A stretch of 27,530 bases of DNA. Origin: DATJFH01 sp035495815. GTDB taxonomy: Bacteria > Acidobacteriota > Terriglobia > Bryobacterales > Bryobacteraceae. This document shows, in pieces, positions 7,376-15,648 of this stretch (position 1 is its first letter; each line of letters starts with the position of its first letter). Location of the stretch: the NCBI GenBank assembly GCA_035495815.1, contig DATJFH010000372.1:1-27530 (forward strand), given 5' to 3'. The position numbers were made by a program, and so were the translations under genes. The notes below the pieces were generated by a model, which was not told where the DNA came from, did no database searches, and was given only the letters and a program-made list of their open reading frames with translations.

Positions 7376-8584
7376 GTGGTCGCGGGAAGCGCAAGAGGGG
7401 CTGGGGAAAATCGTGTGGGACGCATCGCCGCTCTGGCCGCCTGCGCGCTCCTCGCCATCGCGGTGGCGGCAACCGTCCGTCTGGCCGTCGCCGACCACCT
7501 CTTTCGCGCCGGGAATCTCGACGCGCTCTCCCGCGCCGTTCGCATTGAGCCCGGCAATGCGCAGTACCACGCCTGGCTGGCCGAATACCAGGAAGCGGAA
7601 GGACTGGACCCGGATCCCGCGCTCGCCGAAGCCTCGCGCCTCAATCCGCTCGATTCCACGGTGCTGATCCGCCGCGGACTTCGCGCGGAATTTCGCAATG
7701 ACTTCGCCGCCGCCGGGAAGCTGCTCCTCGAGGCGGCCCGGGTCGATCACCTCTTCGATCCCCGCGCGGCCCTGGCGAACTTTTACTTCCGCCGCCAACA
7801 ACCGGAGCCGTTCTGGCAATGGACTCGTGAAGCGCTCCGCGTGAGTTACGGCGACCTGACATTTCTGTTTCGACTTTGCTGGCGAATGACCTCCGATCCG
7901 GCCGTGATCCAGGCGCGCGCGCTCACCCCGGACAGGCGGGTGCTGCGGCAATACCTGCGCTTTTTGCTGGACGAGAACCATTTTGAAGCGGCGCCGCAGA
8001 TCGCCCTGCAGTTGGCGGGGATGGCGGAGAAAGACGACACCGAAGTCATTCTCGGTTTCGTCGATCGTGCGCTGCCGGCAGGCGACCCGCAACTGGAAGC
8101 ATGGAACAAGCTGTGCGCGCGTGGGCTGCTGCCTTTCACGCCGGCCCGGTCCGGCGCTCTGACCAATGCCGATTTTCGCGCTCCGGTCACTTCCCGCGGT
8201 TTCGACTGGCGCCTGCCGGCAACCGATGAAATTACCGCCGTCCCGCTCAGCGCCGGCGGCGTCCGGATCGACCTCAGCGGTAAGCAGCCGGAACAGACCG
8301 AACTGCTGGCCCAATTCGTCCCCCTCGCCCCCGGACGGACCTGCCATCTGCGCTTCGAGTATCAGACCTCCGGTTTCCCGGCCGAATCCGGAGTGGTGTG
8401 GAAAATCCTGGATGTCGCCAGCCCGGCTCTTTCGAGCTCCGGCCCCAAGCCGATGGACATCGTCTTTTCCACGCGCGGCGCCTCGCTCGGCCGGCTGGTG
8501 CTCGGATACGGCCGTGCTTCCGGCGCCACCCGCCTCGAAGGCTCGATCACCTTGCGCGACCTGGCGCTGGATTGCGCGCCGTGA
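7376..8584 (+). CDS. Membrane-anchored TPR-like protein of the polysaccharide locus
   Basis: 402 residues from GTG 7376. A start at GTG 7415, with TGGGG 8 nt upstream, would shorten it by 13 residues and puts the membrane segment (IAALAACALLAIAVAAT) right at the N-terminus, which I find slightly more likely. Residues about 45-240 are helical TPR-like repeats (AVRIEPGNAQYHAWLAEY, ASRLNPLDSTVLIRRGL). Residues about 265-400 form a beta-rich domain resembling carbohydrate-binding jelly rolls (RTCHLRFEYQTSG, GVVWKILDV). TPR proteins beside O-antigen ligase/polymerase genes are common and may organise the export machinery in the periplasm. The stop overlaps the next start (GTGA), so the two are translationally coupled. 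Confidence 0.72.
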   Translation: MVAGSARGAGENRVGRIAALAACALLAIAVAATVRLAVADHLFRAGNLDALSRAVRIEPGNAQYHAWLAEYQEAEGLDPDPALAEASRLNPLDSTVLIRRGLRAEFRNDFAAAGKLLLEAARVDHLFDPRAALANFYFRRQQPEPFWQWTREALRVSYGDLTFLFRLCWRMTSDPAVIQARALTPDRRVLRQYLRFLLDENHFEAAPQIALQLAGMAEKDDTEVILGFVDRALPAGDPQLEAWNKLCARGLLPFTPARSGALTNADFRAPVTSRGFDWRLPATDEITAVPLSAGGVRIDLSGKQPEQTELLAQFVPLAPGRTCHLRFEYQTSGFPAESGVVWKILDVASPALSSSGPKPMDIVFSTRGASLGRLVLGYGRASGATRLEGSITLRDLALDCAP

Positions 8585-9723
8585 AATCATTCTCCGCCGC
8601 TGCCCTCCCAATCCTTCTTTTCGCCGGCATCCTCACCCTCTGGGTCCCGTCCCGATGGGCCGTGAGCCTCTACCAGGCGGCCGCCTTTTCGCTGGGTATC
8701 GCCTGGGCGGCCCGCTACGCGACGCGTCCCTACCGCCTTCGGAGCAGCCTGCTCATCGTCCCGCTGGCGCTCGTCGTGCTTTGGGGCTTCGCGCAACTGG
8801 TCCTCGGCCAGACCGTCTACGCCTGGGAAACCCGCAACGAAGTCCTGAAATGGATCACCAATCTGGTCTTGTTCGTGGTGGCGCTTCAGGTTTATGCCGA
8901 GCCCGCTCCACGCGACCGCTTCCTGCGGCATGTTCTCTACTTCGGCGCCGCGCTGAGCGTGGTCGCCAGCCTGCAGGCCTACAGCGGAAACGGACGCGTG
9001 TTCTGGCTCTTTCCCACCGGCAGCCCGCTGGTTCTCGGCCCCTTTGTCTATCACAATCAGTACGCCGGATTCATCGAGCTGATCCTGCCGCTTGCGGTGA
9101 CGCGCGCGATCGACGCGCGACGCCAAACAATGCTTTGGTCCGCCGCCGGCGCGGTTCTGTATGCTTCCGTGATTGTCTCGGCTTCACGCGCCGGAGCGCT
9201 CCTGGCGACTCTCGAGATCGCGGCGATTGTCTTCCGGGTCTGGCGCCGCGGCCGTACCCGGGCCGTAGCCGCGCTGGCCGGCCTGGCGATTCTGTTCACC
9301 ACCATCGCCGGCTGGGACCTGCTGTCGACCCGTCTGCACCGGGACGAATCCTTCGACGTGCGCCGCGACTTCCTGGCCGCTTCCCTCGCCATGATTCGCG
9401 ATCGCCCCAGGATGGGCAGCGGCCTCGGCACGTGGTCCAGCGTCTATCCGGGCTACGCCGTCCACGACAACGGCCTGCTCGCCAACCAGGCCCACAGCGA
9501 TTGGGCGCAATGGACTGCCGAAGGGGGCGTGCCCTTTCTGCTATGTATGCTCTCCATCGCCGTCATCAGCCTTCGACGCGCTTTGCGCGCGCCGTGGGCG
9601 ATCGGCGTGGTGGCCGTATTCGCGCACAGCCTGGTCGACTATCCGCTGCAGCGTCCCGCCCTCGCCGGCTTCTTCTTTGTGATTCTTGCAGTTATCGAAT
9701 CGGCCCGCCCGCCGTCAAAATAA
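8581..9723 (+). CDS. O-antigen ligase / polymerase-like membrane protein
   Basis: 380 residues with about ten hydrophobic segments. The stretch FVYHNQYAGFIELILPLAV and the later SRAGALLATLE and GSGLGTWSSVYPGY fit the Wzy_C/WaaL (PF04932) family, whose conserved periplasmic loop lies between two such segments. NQAHSDWAQWTAEGG matches the H/N-rich motif usual after it. It probably polymerises or ligates undecaprenol-linked repeat units. The start GTG 8581 overlaps the previous stop by 3 nt, and the long in-frame extension upstream is inside the TPR gene. A second polymerase-like protein lies at 13906, so which one polymerises is unresolved. Confidence 0.85.
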   Translation: MKSFSAAALPILLFAGILTLWVPSRWAVSLYQAAAFSLGIAWAARYATRPYRLRSSLLIVPLALVVLWGFAQLVLGQTVYAWETRNEVLKWITNLVLFVVALQVYAEPAPRDRFLRHVLYFGAALSVVASLQAYSGNGRVFWLFPTGSPLVLGPFVYHNQYAGFIELILPLAVTRAIDARRQTMLWSAAGAVLYASVIVSASRAGALLATLEIAAIVFRVWRRGRTRAVAALAGLAILFTTIAGWDLLSTRLHRDESFDVRRDFLAASLAMIRDRPRMGSGLGTWSSVYPGYAVHDNGLLANQAHSDWAQWTAEGGVPFLLCMLSIAVISLRRALRAPWAIGVVAVFAHSLVDYPLQRPALAGFFFVILAVIESARPPSK

Positions 9724-9726
9724 TTC

Positions 9727-9757
9727 TTGACTTTGTATTCGATTCGTATCGTAATAC
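9727..9757 (+). promoter_or_regulatory. Possible promoter upstream of the NusG-like gene
   Basis: TTGACT (9727-9732) and TAATAC (9752-9757) are good hexamers but are separated by 19 nt, longer than ideal. They sit in a 115-nt AT-richer gap right after the ligase stop, which would let the downstream genes be transcribed separately. Confidence 0.35.
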
Positions 9758-9786
9758 ACCTATCCCCCGAGCAACCAAGGATCCGA

Positions 9787-9815
9787 GCGCCTTTTGTGGC
9801 GCACATAGCGGAAGC
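9787..9815 (+). other. Small hairpin followed by an ops-like sequence
   Basis: GCGCC (9787-9791) and GGCGC (9798-9802) pair around TTTTGT. GCGGAAGC (9808-9815) differs at one position from the GCGGTAGC core of the RfaH recruitment element. It precedes a NusG/RfaH-like gene. The match is short and may be chance. Confidence 0.2.
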
Positions 9816-9838
9816 TCTGTCCAAATCCCCCCGAATCC

Positions 9839-10387
9839 ATGCTCAACAGTCATTGGTATGCCTTGACCGTCAAACCCCGGCACGAGCGCGCCGCCTCCCG
9901 CGGCCTGCGCGAAAAGGGGCTGGATGAATTCCTCCCTCTCTACCGCCAGCGCCGCCGCTGGTCGGACCGCTGGACAGAGAAGGAGCTCTGCCTCTTCCCG
10001 GGGTATGTGTTCAGCCGTTTTTCGTATGAGCAGCGCCTGCTGGCGCTCGGAACACCGGGAATCCATTCCATCGTCGGTTTTGCGAAAACGCCGTCGCCGA
10101 TACCGGACAGCGAAATCGACGCCATCCGCTCCATGCTGGCTTCGGGACGGCGCATCGAGCCCTGGCCGCACCTCCGCGCCGGCGAGCGTGTGCGCATCGA
10201 AGACGGCTGCCTGCGCGGACTCTGTGGCGTGCTCGTTCGCGAGAAGGATGCCTGGCGCGTGGTGGTCAGCGTCGAAGTTCTGGAGAGGTCGGTGGCGGTC
10301 GAAGTGGATCGTGAATCCGTTTCCCCCGTGCAGGAGCGCTTTCATCCGCTGCGGCAGGAGCGCGCCGGCCTTCGCATCGCGGGATAA
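9839..10387 (+). CDS. NusG/RfaH-family transcription antiterminator
   Basis: 182 residues. The N-terminal NGN domain starts WYALTVKPRHERAASRGL and ends with FPGYVFSRF, the diagnostic W-Y-x-V-x-T/K-x-R-x-E and F-P-G-Y-V/L-F motifs. A C-terminal KOW-like region follows (AGERVRIEDGCLRGLCGVL). The length and position inside a polysaccharide operon indicate a specialised paralog (RfaH, UpxY or LoaP type) rather than housekeeping NusG, which normally lies beside secE and rplK. It probably loads on RNA polymerase near the promoter to keep it reading through the long locus. No good Shine-Dalgarno precedes ATG 9839. The next gene starts 3 nt after its stop. Confidence 0.88.
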   Translation: MLNSHWYALTVKPRHERAASRGLREKGLDEFLPLYRQRRRWSDRWTEKELCLFPGYVFSRFSYEQRLLALGTPGIHSIVGFAKTPSPIPDSEIDAIRSMLASGRRIEPWPHLRAGERVRIEDGCLRGLCGVLVREKDAWRVVVSVEVLERSVAVEVDRESVSPVQERFHPLRQERAGLRIAG

Positions 10388-10390
10388 CCT

Positions 10391-10639
10391 GTGCCCATTC
10401 TCAAACGCCGCGACCGGATCGTTGTCTTCCGGCTTTCACAAGACGAGTATGAAGGCCTCAAAGCCGCCTGCGCCGAAAGGGGCGCGGCCAGCATTTCGTC
10501 GTTCGCACGCGCCGAGCTGCTGACCTCGCTCGAGCGCGACCGCATGTCCGGACTTCACCGCCAGCTCTCGAATCTGGAATCCTCAGTCCAGCGCATCGCG
10601 AAAATACTGGAGGGCATCGCCCCCAAGGAGCCCCGTTGA
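10391..10639 (+). CDS. Ribbon-helix-helix-like small protein with coiled-coil tail
   Basis: 82 residues. The pattern strand RIVVFRLS, helix QDEYEGLKAACAERG, turn, helix SISSFARAELLTSL matches the CopG/Arc ribbon-helix-helix fold. A C-terminal heptad-like helix (LHRQLSNLESSVQRIAKILEGI) probably oligomerises. It starts at GTG 10391, 3 nt after the antiterminator stop. Its own stop overlaps the start of the export gene. Position between a NusG paralog and wza suggests a DNA-binding regulator of the locus, but no target site is visible. It could also be a non-DNA-binding accessory protein. No toxin gene is adjacent, so a toxin-antitoxin role is unlikely. Confidence 0.65.
   Translation: MPILKRRDRIVVFRLSQDEYEGLKAACAERGAASISSFARAELLTSLERDRMSGLHRQLSNLESSVQRIAKILEGIAPKEPR
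10625..10630 (+). promoter_or_regulatory. Shine-Dalgarno that supports a TTG start
   Basis: AAGGAG lies 5 nt before TTG 10636, whose last two bases start the TGA stop of the previous gene. This favours the TTG over later codons. Confidence 0.7.
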
Positions 10640-11607
10640 TCCGCATCCAGACCCGTCTCTTTTGCCTCTCTCCGCGTGTTCCCACGCTCTTCTTCCTGCT
10701 GGCCCTTACGCTCGCCGCCGCCTTCGCCCAGCCGCACGCCCCGGTAATGACGGACGCCGGGAAAGCCAATCTTCCCCAACAGCCCATCGGCCCGAGCGAC
10801 CTCATCGCCGTCTCCGTCTACGACGCCCCCGAACTCACCCGCTCCATCCGCGTCGACGCCGAAGGCCAGATTCGACTTCCACTGCTCCAGGCTCCGATAC
10901 CCGCCTCCGGGCTGCTTCCGAAGCAGCTCGAGTCGCGTATCGTCGATGCCCTCAAGGAAGAGCAGATCCTGGTCGACCCCGTCGTCAGCGTCACCATCGT
11001 CGAATATTACAGCCGCCCCATCAGCGTGGCCGGCGCCGTGCGCAAGCCGATCACGTTCCAGGCGACCGGTAACGTGACCCTGCTCGAGGCCATCGCCCGC
11101 GCCGAAGGACTCTCCGACGGCGCCGGAACCGAAATCCTGGTCAGCCTCCCGCAGGAGCTGGTCCGCCGGATTCCCGTCAAGGCGCTCATCGATGGAGCCG
11201 ACCCGGAAATGAACCTGCGGCTCGCCGGCGGCGAAGAGATCCGCGTCCCGGAAGCCAGCCGCATCTACGTCGTCGGCAACGTGAAAAGGCCCGGCGTCTT
11301 TCCCCTGCGCGATGCCGCCGATACCAGCGTCCTCAAAGTCCTGGCCCTGGCCGAGGGACTCACGCAATATTCGGCCAGGCAGGCCTATATCTACCGCCGC
11401 GCCCCGGACGGCGCCGGGAAAAAGGAAATCGAAATCGAAATCGAAAAGATCATGAAGCGCAAAGCTCCGGACGTCCCCCTGCTGGCCGACGACATTCTCT
11501 ACATACCCGACAACAGCGGCCGCCGCGCCGCGCTCTCGGTGTTGGAAAAAGTAGTCATGTTCGGCAGCGGAGCCGGAGCCGCCGCCATCTACGGCAGCGT
11601 GCGCTGA
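10636..11607 (+). CDS. Polysaccharide export outer-membrane protein (Wza-type)
   Basis: 323 residues. Signal sequence about 1-31 (FFLLALTLAAAFAQ) is cut after AFA. There is no lipobox Cys, so unlike E. coli Wza it is not an obvious lipoprotein. The Poly_export domain begins IGPSDLIAVSVYDAPELT, with VDAEGQIRLPLL. Two SLBB-type domains follow (ISVAGAVRKPITF; IYVVGNVKRPGVFPL). A C-terminal hydrophobic helix (VVMFGSGAGAAAIYG) may be the membrane helix. It forms the export channel with the tyrosine autokinase downstream. TTG start with strong Shine-Dalgarno; translation is coupled to the preceding RHH gene. Confidence 0.9.
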   Translation: MIRIQTRLFCLSPRVPTLFFLLALTLAAAFAQPHAPVMTDAGKANLPQQPIGPSDLIAVSVYDAPELTRSIRVDAEGQIRLPLLQAPIPASGLLPKQLESRIVDALKEEQILVDPVVSVTIVEYYSRPISVAGAVRKPITFQATGNVTLLEAIARAEGLSDGAGTEILVSLPQELVRRIPVKALIDGADPEMNLRLAGGEEIRVPEASRIYVVGNVKRPGVFPLRDAADTSVLKVLALAEGLTQYSARQAYIYRRAPDGAGKKEIEIEIEKIMKRKAPDVPLLADDILYIPDNSGRRAALSVLEKVVMFGSGAGAAAIYGSVR

Positions 11608-11633
11608 AACCAACAAGTCTGGAAACCAATCCT

Positions 11634-13865
11634 ATGCCCCAGGAAAAGCTGGACCGCAATCTCCCCGTAATGATTCCCTCGGTAGTTCCCGACCCGCTGC
11701 GCATCTCCTGCCAGACCATTCCGCCCCCGCTCCCCGGCTGGGACTCCGAGCCCGACGAGCCCGCCGTCCCGCTCTCCCACTATTTCTGGATCGTCAAGCG
11801 CCACCGCTGGAAGATCCTCGCCTTCGTGTCGTCCTGCGTCATCGCCACGCTGCTCGTCTCGCTCCGGCTCACGCCCATCTACGAATCCACGGCCGTCATC
11901 GACATCGACCGCCGCATGCCGACCGGCATTCTCGGCCAGGAAGCCGCGCAATCTTCCACCAACGACGCCGACCAGTTCCTCGCGACTCAGATCAAGCTCA
12001 TCCAGGCGGACGCCGTCCTGCGGCCCGTGGCCCTCAAATACAAACTCCGGGAGCTCGAGGACGACGACTGGGACACCCGCCGCCGGCAGGACGCCGAGGC
12101 CGTCGACACGCCCGTCATTCTCAAGAAGCTCAAAGTGACCCGGCCGCCCAATACTTACATCCTGCTCATCAGCTACCAGTCCAAAGACAAGCGCCTCGCC
12201 GCCGACGTGGCCAACGGCATCGCGCAGTCCTACCTCGAGCACACCTACAACATCCGCTACCGCGCGTCCGCCGGGCTGTCCCGGTTCATGGAGCGGCAGC
12301 TCGAAGAGCTGCGGGCGAAAATGGAGCGCTCGAGCGCCGCCCTGGTGAAGTTCGAGCAGGAATTGAAAATCATCAACCCGGAGGAGAAGACCAACATCGT
12401 GTCGGCGCGCCTCCTGCAGCTCAACGAGGAGTTCACCGCCGCGCAGGCCGACCGTGTGCGCAAGGAAGCCGCCTACAGCTCGATTCGCAGCGGCACGCTG
12501 GCCGCGGCGCAAGTCTCGACGCAAGGCGAAGCGCTGCGCAAGCTCACCGACAGCTTCAACGAAGCCCGCCAGAAATTCGCGGAAATACGAACGCACTACG
12601 GCGCCAACCACCCGGAGTACAAAAAAGCGCAGACCACGGTGGACGAGATCGAGCGGCAGCTGCAGTCCACCAAGGACAGCATCGGCCAGCGCGTCGAGAT
12701 CGAGTACCGCGGCGCGATGGACCGCGAGCAGATGCTGCAGAAAGCCGTCCTCGAAACCAAGGCCGAGTTCGACAAGCTCAACGCGCGGTCGTTCGAATAC
12801 CAGAGCATCAAGCGCGAAGCGGAGGGCGACAAGAAGCTGTACGAAGACCTGGTGAGGAAGATCAAAGAAGCGGGGATCAACGCGGGCTTTCAGAACAGCT
12901 CGATTCGTGTAGCGGACGCGGCCCGGCCGGGATTGAAGCCGGTGTTCCCGTATACGGAACTGAATGTCGTTCTGGCGTTTCTTTTTTCCTCTCTGCTCGC
13001 ATTCGGGGCCGCGGTAATGAGCGACGCCATGGACACCACGATTCGCGATCCGGAACAGGTGTTGCGAACGTTGCGGACGCAAGTGGTGGGGAGTCTGCCG
13101 CAGGTAAAGACATGGCGCGGGCAACTCGCTACCGTCTCTCCGAACGGCAGCAGCGGCGGCGGCTTCGCCGGCGACTCTGCAAACCGCAGCCTCAGCACCT
13201 ACGAAGAGGCGATCCGCACGCTGCGAAACTCGATCCTGCTGACCGATTTCGACCGCCAGTTCCGTACTCTGCTGGTAACCAGCGCGTCCCCGTCAGAGGG
13301 CAAATCGACTATCGCCATCCACTTGGCGATAGCGCATGCACAGCAGCACAGTAGAACGCTCGTGATCGACGGAGACTTGCGCCGGCCCAGTGTGCATAAG
13401 CGTTTCGGAATGGCGAACGCGCTGGGGCTGTCGAATGTCCTGCTGAACGATCTTCCCTGGCGTGAAGCGATATTGAAGCCGCCCGGGATACCGGACCTGG
13501 ACATCCTGCCGGCGGGCTCGATCTCTCGCCGCGCGGCCGACCTGATCGGCAGGGGACTGCAGCCGCTGCTGGACGAAGTCAGTAACCACTACGACCTGGT
13601 GATATTAGACGCGCCGCCTCTGCTGGGCTTTCCCGAGCCGCTGCAGATGGCTACGGCGGTCGACGGAGTCGTTATCGTGGCCCGCGCCGGACAGACCAGC
13701 CGCAAAGGAGTAGCCAGCGTGCTGAACACTCTCCACCGCTTGAGAGCTCCCATTGTCGGAATTGTTTTGAACGAAGTTCACAAAGAGATCAGCGACACTT
13801 ACTATTACTACGGCTACTATGGCAAGTATTACAAGCATTACAATGATCCCGGGCAAGCCAGTTAG
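11634..13865 (+). CDS. Chain-length regulator / tyrosine autokinase (Wzc-type)
   Basis: 743 residues. A Wzz domain starts near SHYFWIVKRHRWKIL with membrane segment 1 at about 58-76. A long periplasmic coiled-coil region (about 200-410) follows, then segment 2 (about 443-462). A cytoplasmic BY-kinase has Walker A SPSEGKST (about 551-558), Walker A' LVIDGDLRRP and Walker B LVILDAPP. The C-terminal tail is a tyrosine cluster, nine Tyr in about 16 residues (near 721-736), the autophosphorylation region. It controls polymer length and export with Wza. Start ATG 11634 has no good Shine-Dalgarno. Codon choice becomes less C-ending after about 12880, so the kinase half may have a different history. 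No separate phosphatase gene is visible nearby. Confidence 0.93.
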   Translation: MPQEKLDRNLPVMIPSVVPDPLRISCQTIPPPLPGWDSEPDEPAVPLSHYFWIVKRHRWKILAFVSSCVIATLLVSLRLTPIYESTAVIDIDRRMPTGILGQEAAQSSTNDADQFLATQIKLIQADAVLRPVALKYKLRELEDDDWDTRRRQDAEAVDTPVILKKLKVTRPPNTYILLISYQSKDKRLAADVANGIAQSYLEHTYNIRYRASAGLSRFMERQLEELRAKMERSSAALVKFEQELKIINPEEKTNIVSARLLQLNEEFTAAQADRVRKEAAYSSIRSGTLAAAQVSTQGEALRKLTDSFNEARQKFAEIRTHYGANHPEYKKAQTTVDEIERQLQSTKDSIGQRVEIEYRGAMDREQMLQKAVLETKAEFDKLNARSFEYQSIKREAEGDKKLYEDLVRKIKEAGINAGFQNSSIRVADAARPGLKPVFPYTELNVVLAFLFSSLLAFGAAVMSDAMDTTIRDPEQVLRTLRTQVVGSLPQVKTWRGQLATVSPNGSSGGGFAGDSANRSLSTYEEAIRTLRNSILLTDFDRQFRTLLVTSASPSEGKSTIAIHLAIAHAQQHSRTLVIDGDLRRPSVHKRFGMANALGLSNVLLNDLPWREAILKPPGIPDLDILPAGSISRRAADLIGRGLQPLLDEVSNHYDLVILDAPPLLGFPEPLQMATAVDGVVIVARAGQTSRKGVASVLNTLHRLRAPIVGIVLNEVHKEISDTYYYYGYYGKYYKHYNDPGQAS

Positions 13866-13905
13866 GCCCCAGTAATCACGACAACGGTTCCGGACCTTCG
13901 TTAAG

Positions 13906-15354
13906 ATGTCACTTACTCTCATTGGATACATCGTCGTACTCTGTTGCCTGGTCTGTTGTGTTCTTAACGGCAAGAAAGTGTGGTGCGTTGCCCTCTTCTT
14001 TAGCATCTTCCAAGCTTCTGCGGCGATCATTATTGGGGAGGACGATCGTAAGACCGGTATCAACCCAGGCTATGTGCCGATGATTATTGGCTGTATGGTT
14101 CAAATGTTCGCATTCCTTCTAAAGCCCATGAGAGTAGCCCGGGACTTCCGGAAGGTTGTGAGAACATTCCTTCCGATGACCTGTTTCGCAGTATGGGCTT
14201 GCCTCAGCTCCGTTTTTCTGCCTTTACTTCTTGGAGATCGCCTGATTGTCATGAGGTACGGAACTGTGGGCCTCAGCCCGCTGGGGTTCTCACCTAGCAC
14301 TTTCCGCCACTCCGTCTATCTGTGCACTTGTTTGCTTTGCGCCATTAGCCTGGCAATCTGTATAAAGGGATCGAATACAAATGAGTTCACATCTTTGCTT
14401 CATTGTTTGCGGATTACCGGATGGGCGGCAGGTGGTGTGCTCTTATGGCATTCGATGAGTCTCTATGGCAATGTGTCGTTTCCTACTGAGATCATCCAAA
14501 GTAATCCTGGAGCAGTGCAAAATCCTTTTGGTTATATGCGGCCGGACCTGGGGCGCGTGATCGACTTGCGAAGGCCATCCGGGACCTTCTCCGAACCATC
14601 GTTTGCCGCTATGTTTCTCTCGGGCTTTGTTGGCCTTCTGCTTGGACAGTTTGTTTACGGGAAACGCAGCCTGCTGACCATGATCGAGTTGTTGGTCGCT
14701 GTGCTCCTGGTACTAAGCACAACTTCGACCGCGGGACTATTCGCGCTGGGGCTATTGGGCGCTGTGTTCCTAGCCACGGAACGCGGAGCCATTTTCGGGA
14801 TACACTGGAAATATTATTGGCCCAAGTTAGCCTTCTTTACGATTTCCCTCTCGTTGATAGGCGGCTGCGCCATGGCCTTCTCCGAGCATCTTCGCGAGAA
14901 GATTATTCAGAGTATCGATCTCATGGTCGTTGATAAGCTTGCTACAGACGCTGGAAAGCGGGGCGAGGTTGAACTGAATGCTCTCAGGGTTTTCTGGGAT
15001 AGCTATCTTCTTGGCGGTGGACTTGGCAGCAATGAATGCTTTACGGTAGGTGGTTACGTGCTCTCGAACACAGGCATAGTTGGGGGCATGCTGGTCGTGA
15101 TATTCGGTTGGAGCACGCTGAAGCTAGCAAAGAGAACTTTGCGAATCAATTCAATGCCGGAATCGGCGGCGAGGGACGTCAGGAGTCTCCTCCTGTTTCT
15201 CTGGGGCCTCGTGCTCGCTGGAGCAGTTGGAGTTCAGCTTCTATTCCAGCCAATTCTTTGGATCGCAACGGCCATGTTGGTGGGTGTGTGCCTTCGATAC
15301 CAGGCCTACTTTCCCGGACCTGAAGCGCTGGCGCGTTGGCCCGAGTGCCGTTGA
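13906..15354 (+). CDS. Wzy-like polysaccharide polymerase (polytopic membrane protein)
   Basis: 482 residues with about twelve hydrophobic segments. A large loop carries RRPSGTFSEPSFAAMF and is followed by LLVLSTTSTAGLFALGLLG; the later loop has LLGGGLGSNECF. R-x-G/T-F-x-E-P-S followed by S-T-S/A-G is typical of O-antigen and exopolysaccharide polymerases. Polymerases vary strongly in sequence, so no symbol is given. Its base composition and codon use (for example ttg, gct, att) are unlike the neighbours upstream and downstream. No Shine-Dalgarno is obvious before ATG 13906. Confidence 0.75.
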   Translation: MSLTLIGYIVVLCCLVCCVLNGKKVWCVALFFSIFQASAAIIIGEDDRKTGINPGYVPMIIGCMVQMFAFLLKPMRVARDFRKVVRTFLPMTCFAVWACLSSVFLPLLLGDRLIVMRYGTVGLSPLGFSPSTFRHSVYLCTCLLCAISLAICIKGSNTNEFTSLLHCLRITGWAAGGVLLWHSMSLYGNVSFPTEIIQSNPGAVQNPFGYMRPDLGRVIDLRRPSGTFSEPSFAAMFLSGFVGLLLGQFVYGKRSLLTMIELLVAVLLVLSTTSTAGLFALGLLGAVFLATERGAIFGIHWKYYWPKLAFFTISLSLIGGCAMAFSEHLREKIIQSIDLMVVDKLATDAGKRGEVELNALRVFWDSYLLGGGLGSNECFTVGGYVLSNTGIVGGMLVVIFGWSTLKLAKRTLRINSMPESAARDVRSLLLFLWGLVLAGAVGVQLLFQPILWIATAMLVGVCLRYQAYFPGPEALARWPECR

Positions 15355-15359
15355 CAGCC

Positions 15360-15545
15360 TTTTGTCCTGTTGTGTTCCGAGGAGTGGATGAGTTCCGGCG
15401 CGGAGTGACGGTCGAGCCCATTCGGCGCTGTCCGAGAAACAGCGCTGGCGAGTCCGGGATGTTCAGGAGGATTGGCCCCCACGTCGACGTAAATGCCAGG
15501 CTCTTGGCCTAAATGTTTGACGGGCGCCGGCAATAATGTCGGCAA
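15360..15545 (-). pseudogene. Possible remnant of an FkbM-type methyltransferase
   Basis: The 294-nt gap between the polymerase and glycosyltransferase genes (15355-15648) holds no intact gene. On the minus strand a short open frame reads GIYVDVGANPPEH near 15505-15465, like the YVDVGAN start of the AdoMet-binding domain in FkbM methyltransferases. It continues as NGLDRHSAPEL, which resembles the usual GW-G-x-x-I-D-P stretch, then loses similarity. No start, catalytic remainder or length fits a working gene. The match is short and could be chance. Confidence 0.3.
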
Positions 15546-15648
15546 ATCTCATTGGAGCAGAAACAACGGACGGTGTGCGCCGACGGGCACGGAGTTCATC
15601 TTCGCCGCCCTTAACGCTTCGTAACCCTCGGCCAGCACAGGGCGCCTG

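Noticed and set aside
7367..8611. Minus-strand open frame (414 residues) over the TPR gene
   Set aside because: Antisense to a TPR-like protein in the polysaccharide operon; composition looks random.
10391..10639. Antitoxin of a toxin-antitoxin pair
   Set aside because: No toxin gene is adjacent; both neighbours are polysaccharide-locus genes in the same operon.
11589..13124. Long minus-strand open frame (511 residues) over wzc
   Set aside because: Shadow of the Wzc reading frame in GC-rich DNA; no domain motifs.
15351..15374. TTGACA at the polymerase stop as a promoter -35
   Set aside because: No -10-like hexamer at 16-18 nt; it overlaps the stop codon.
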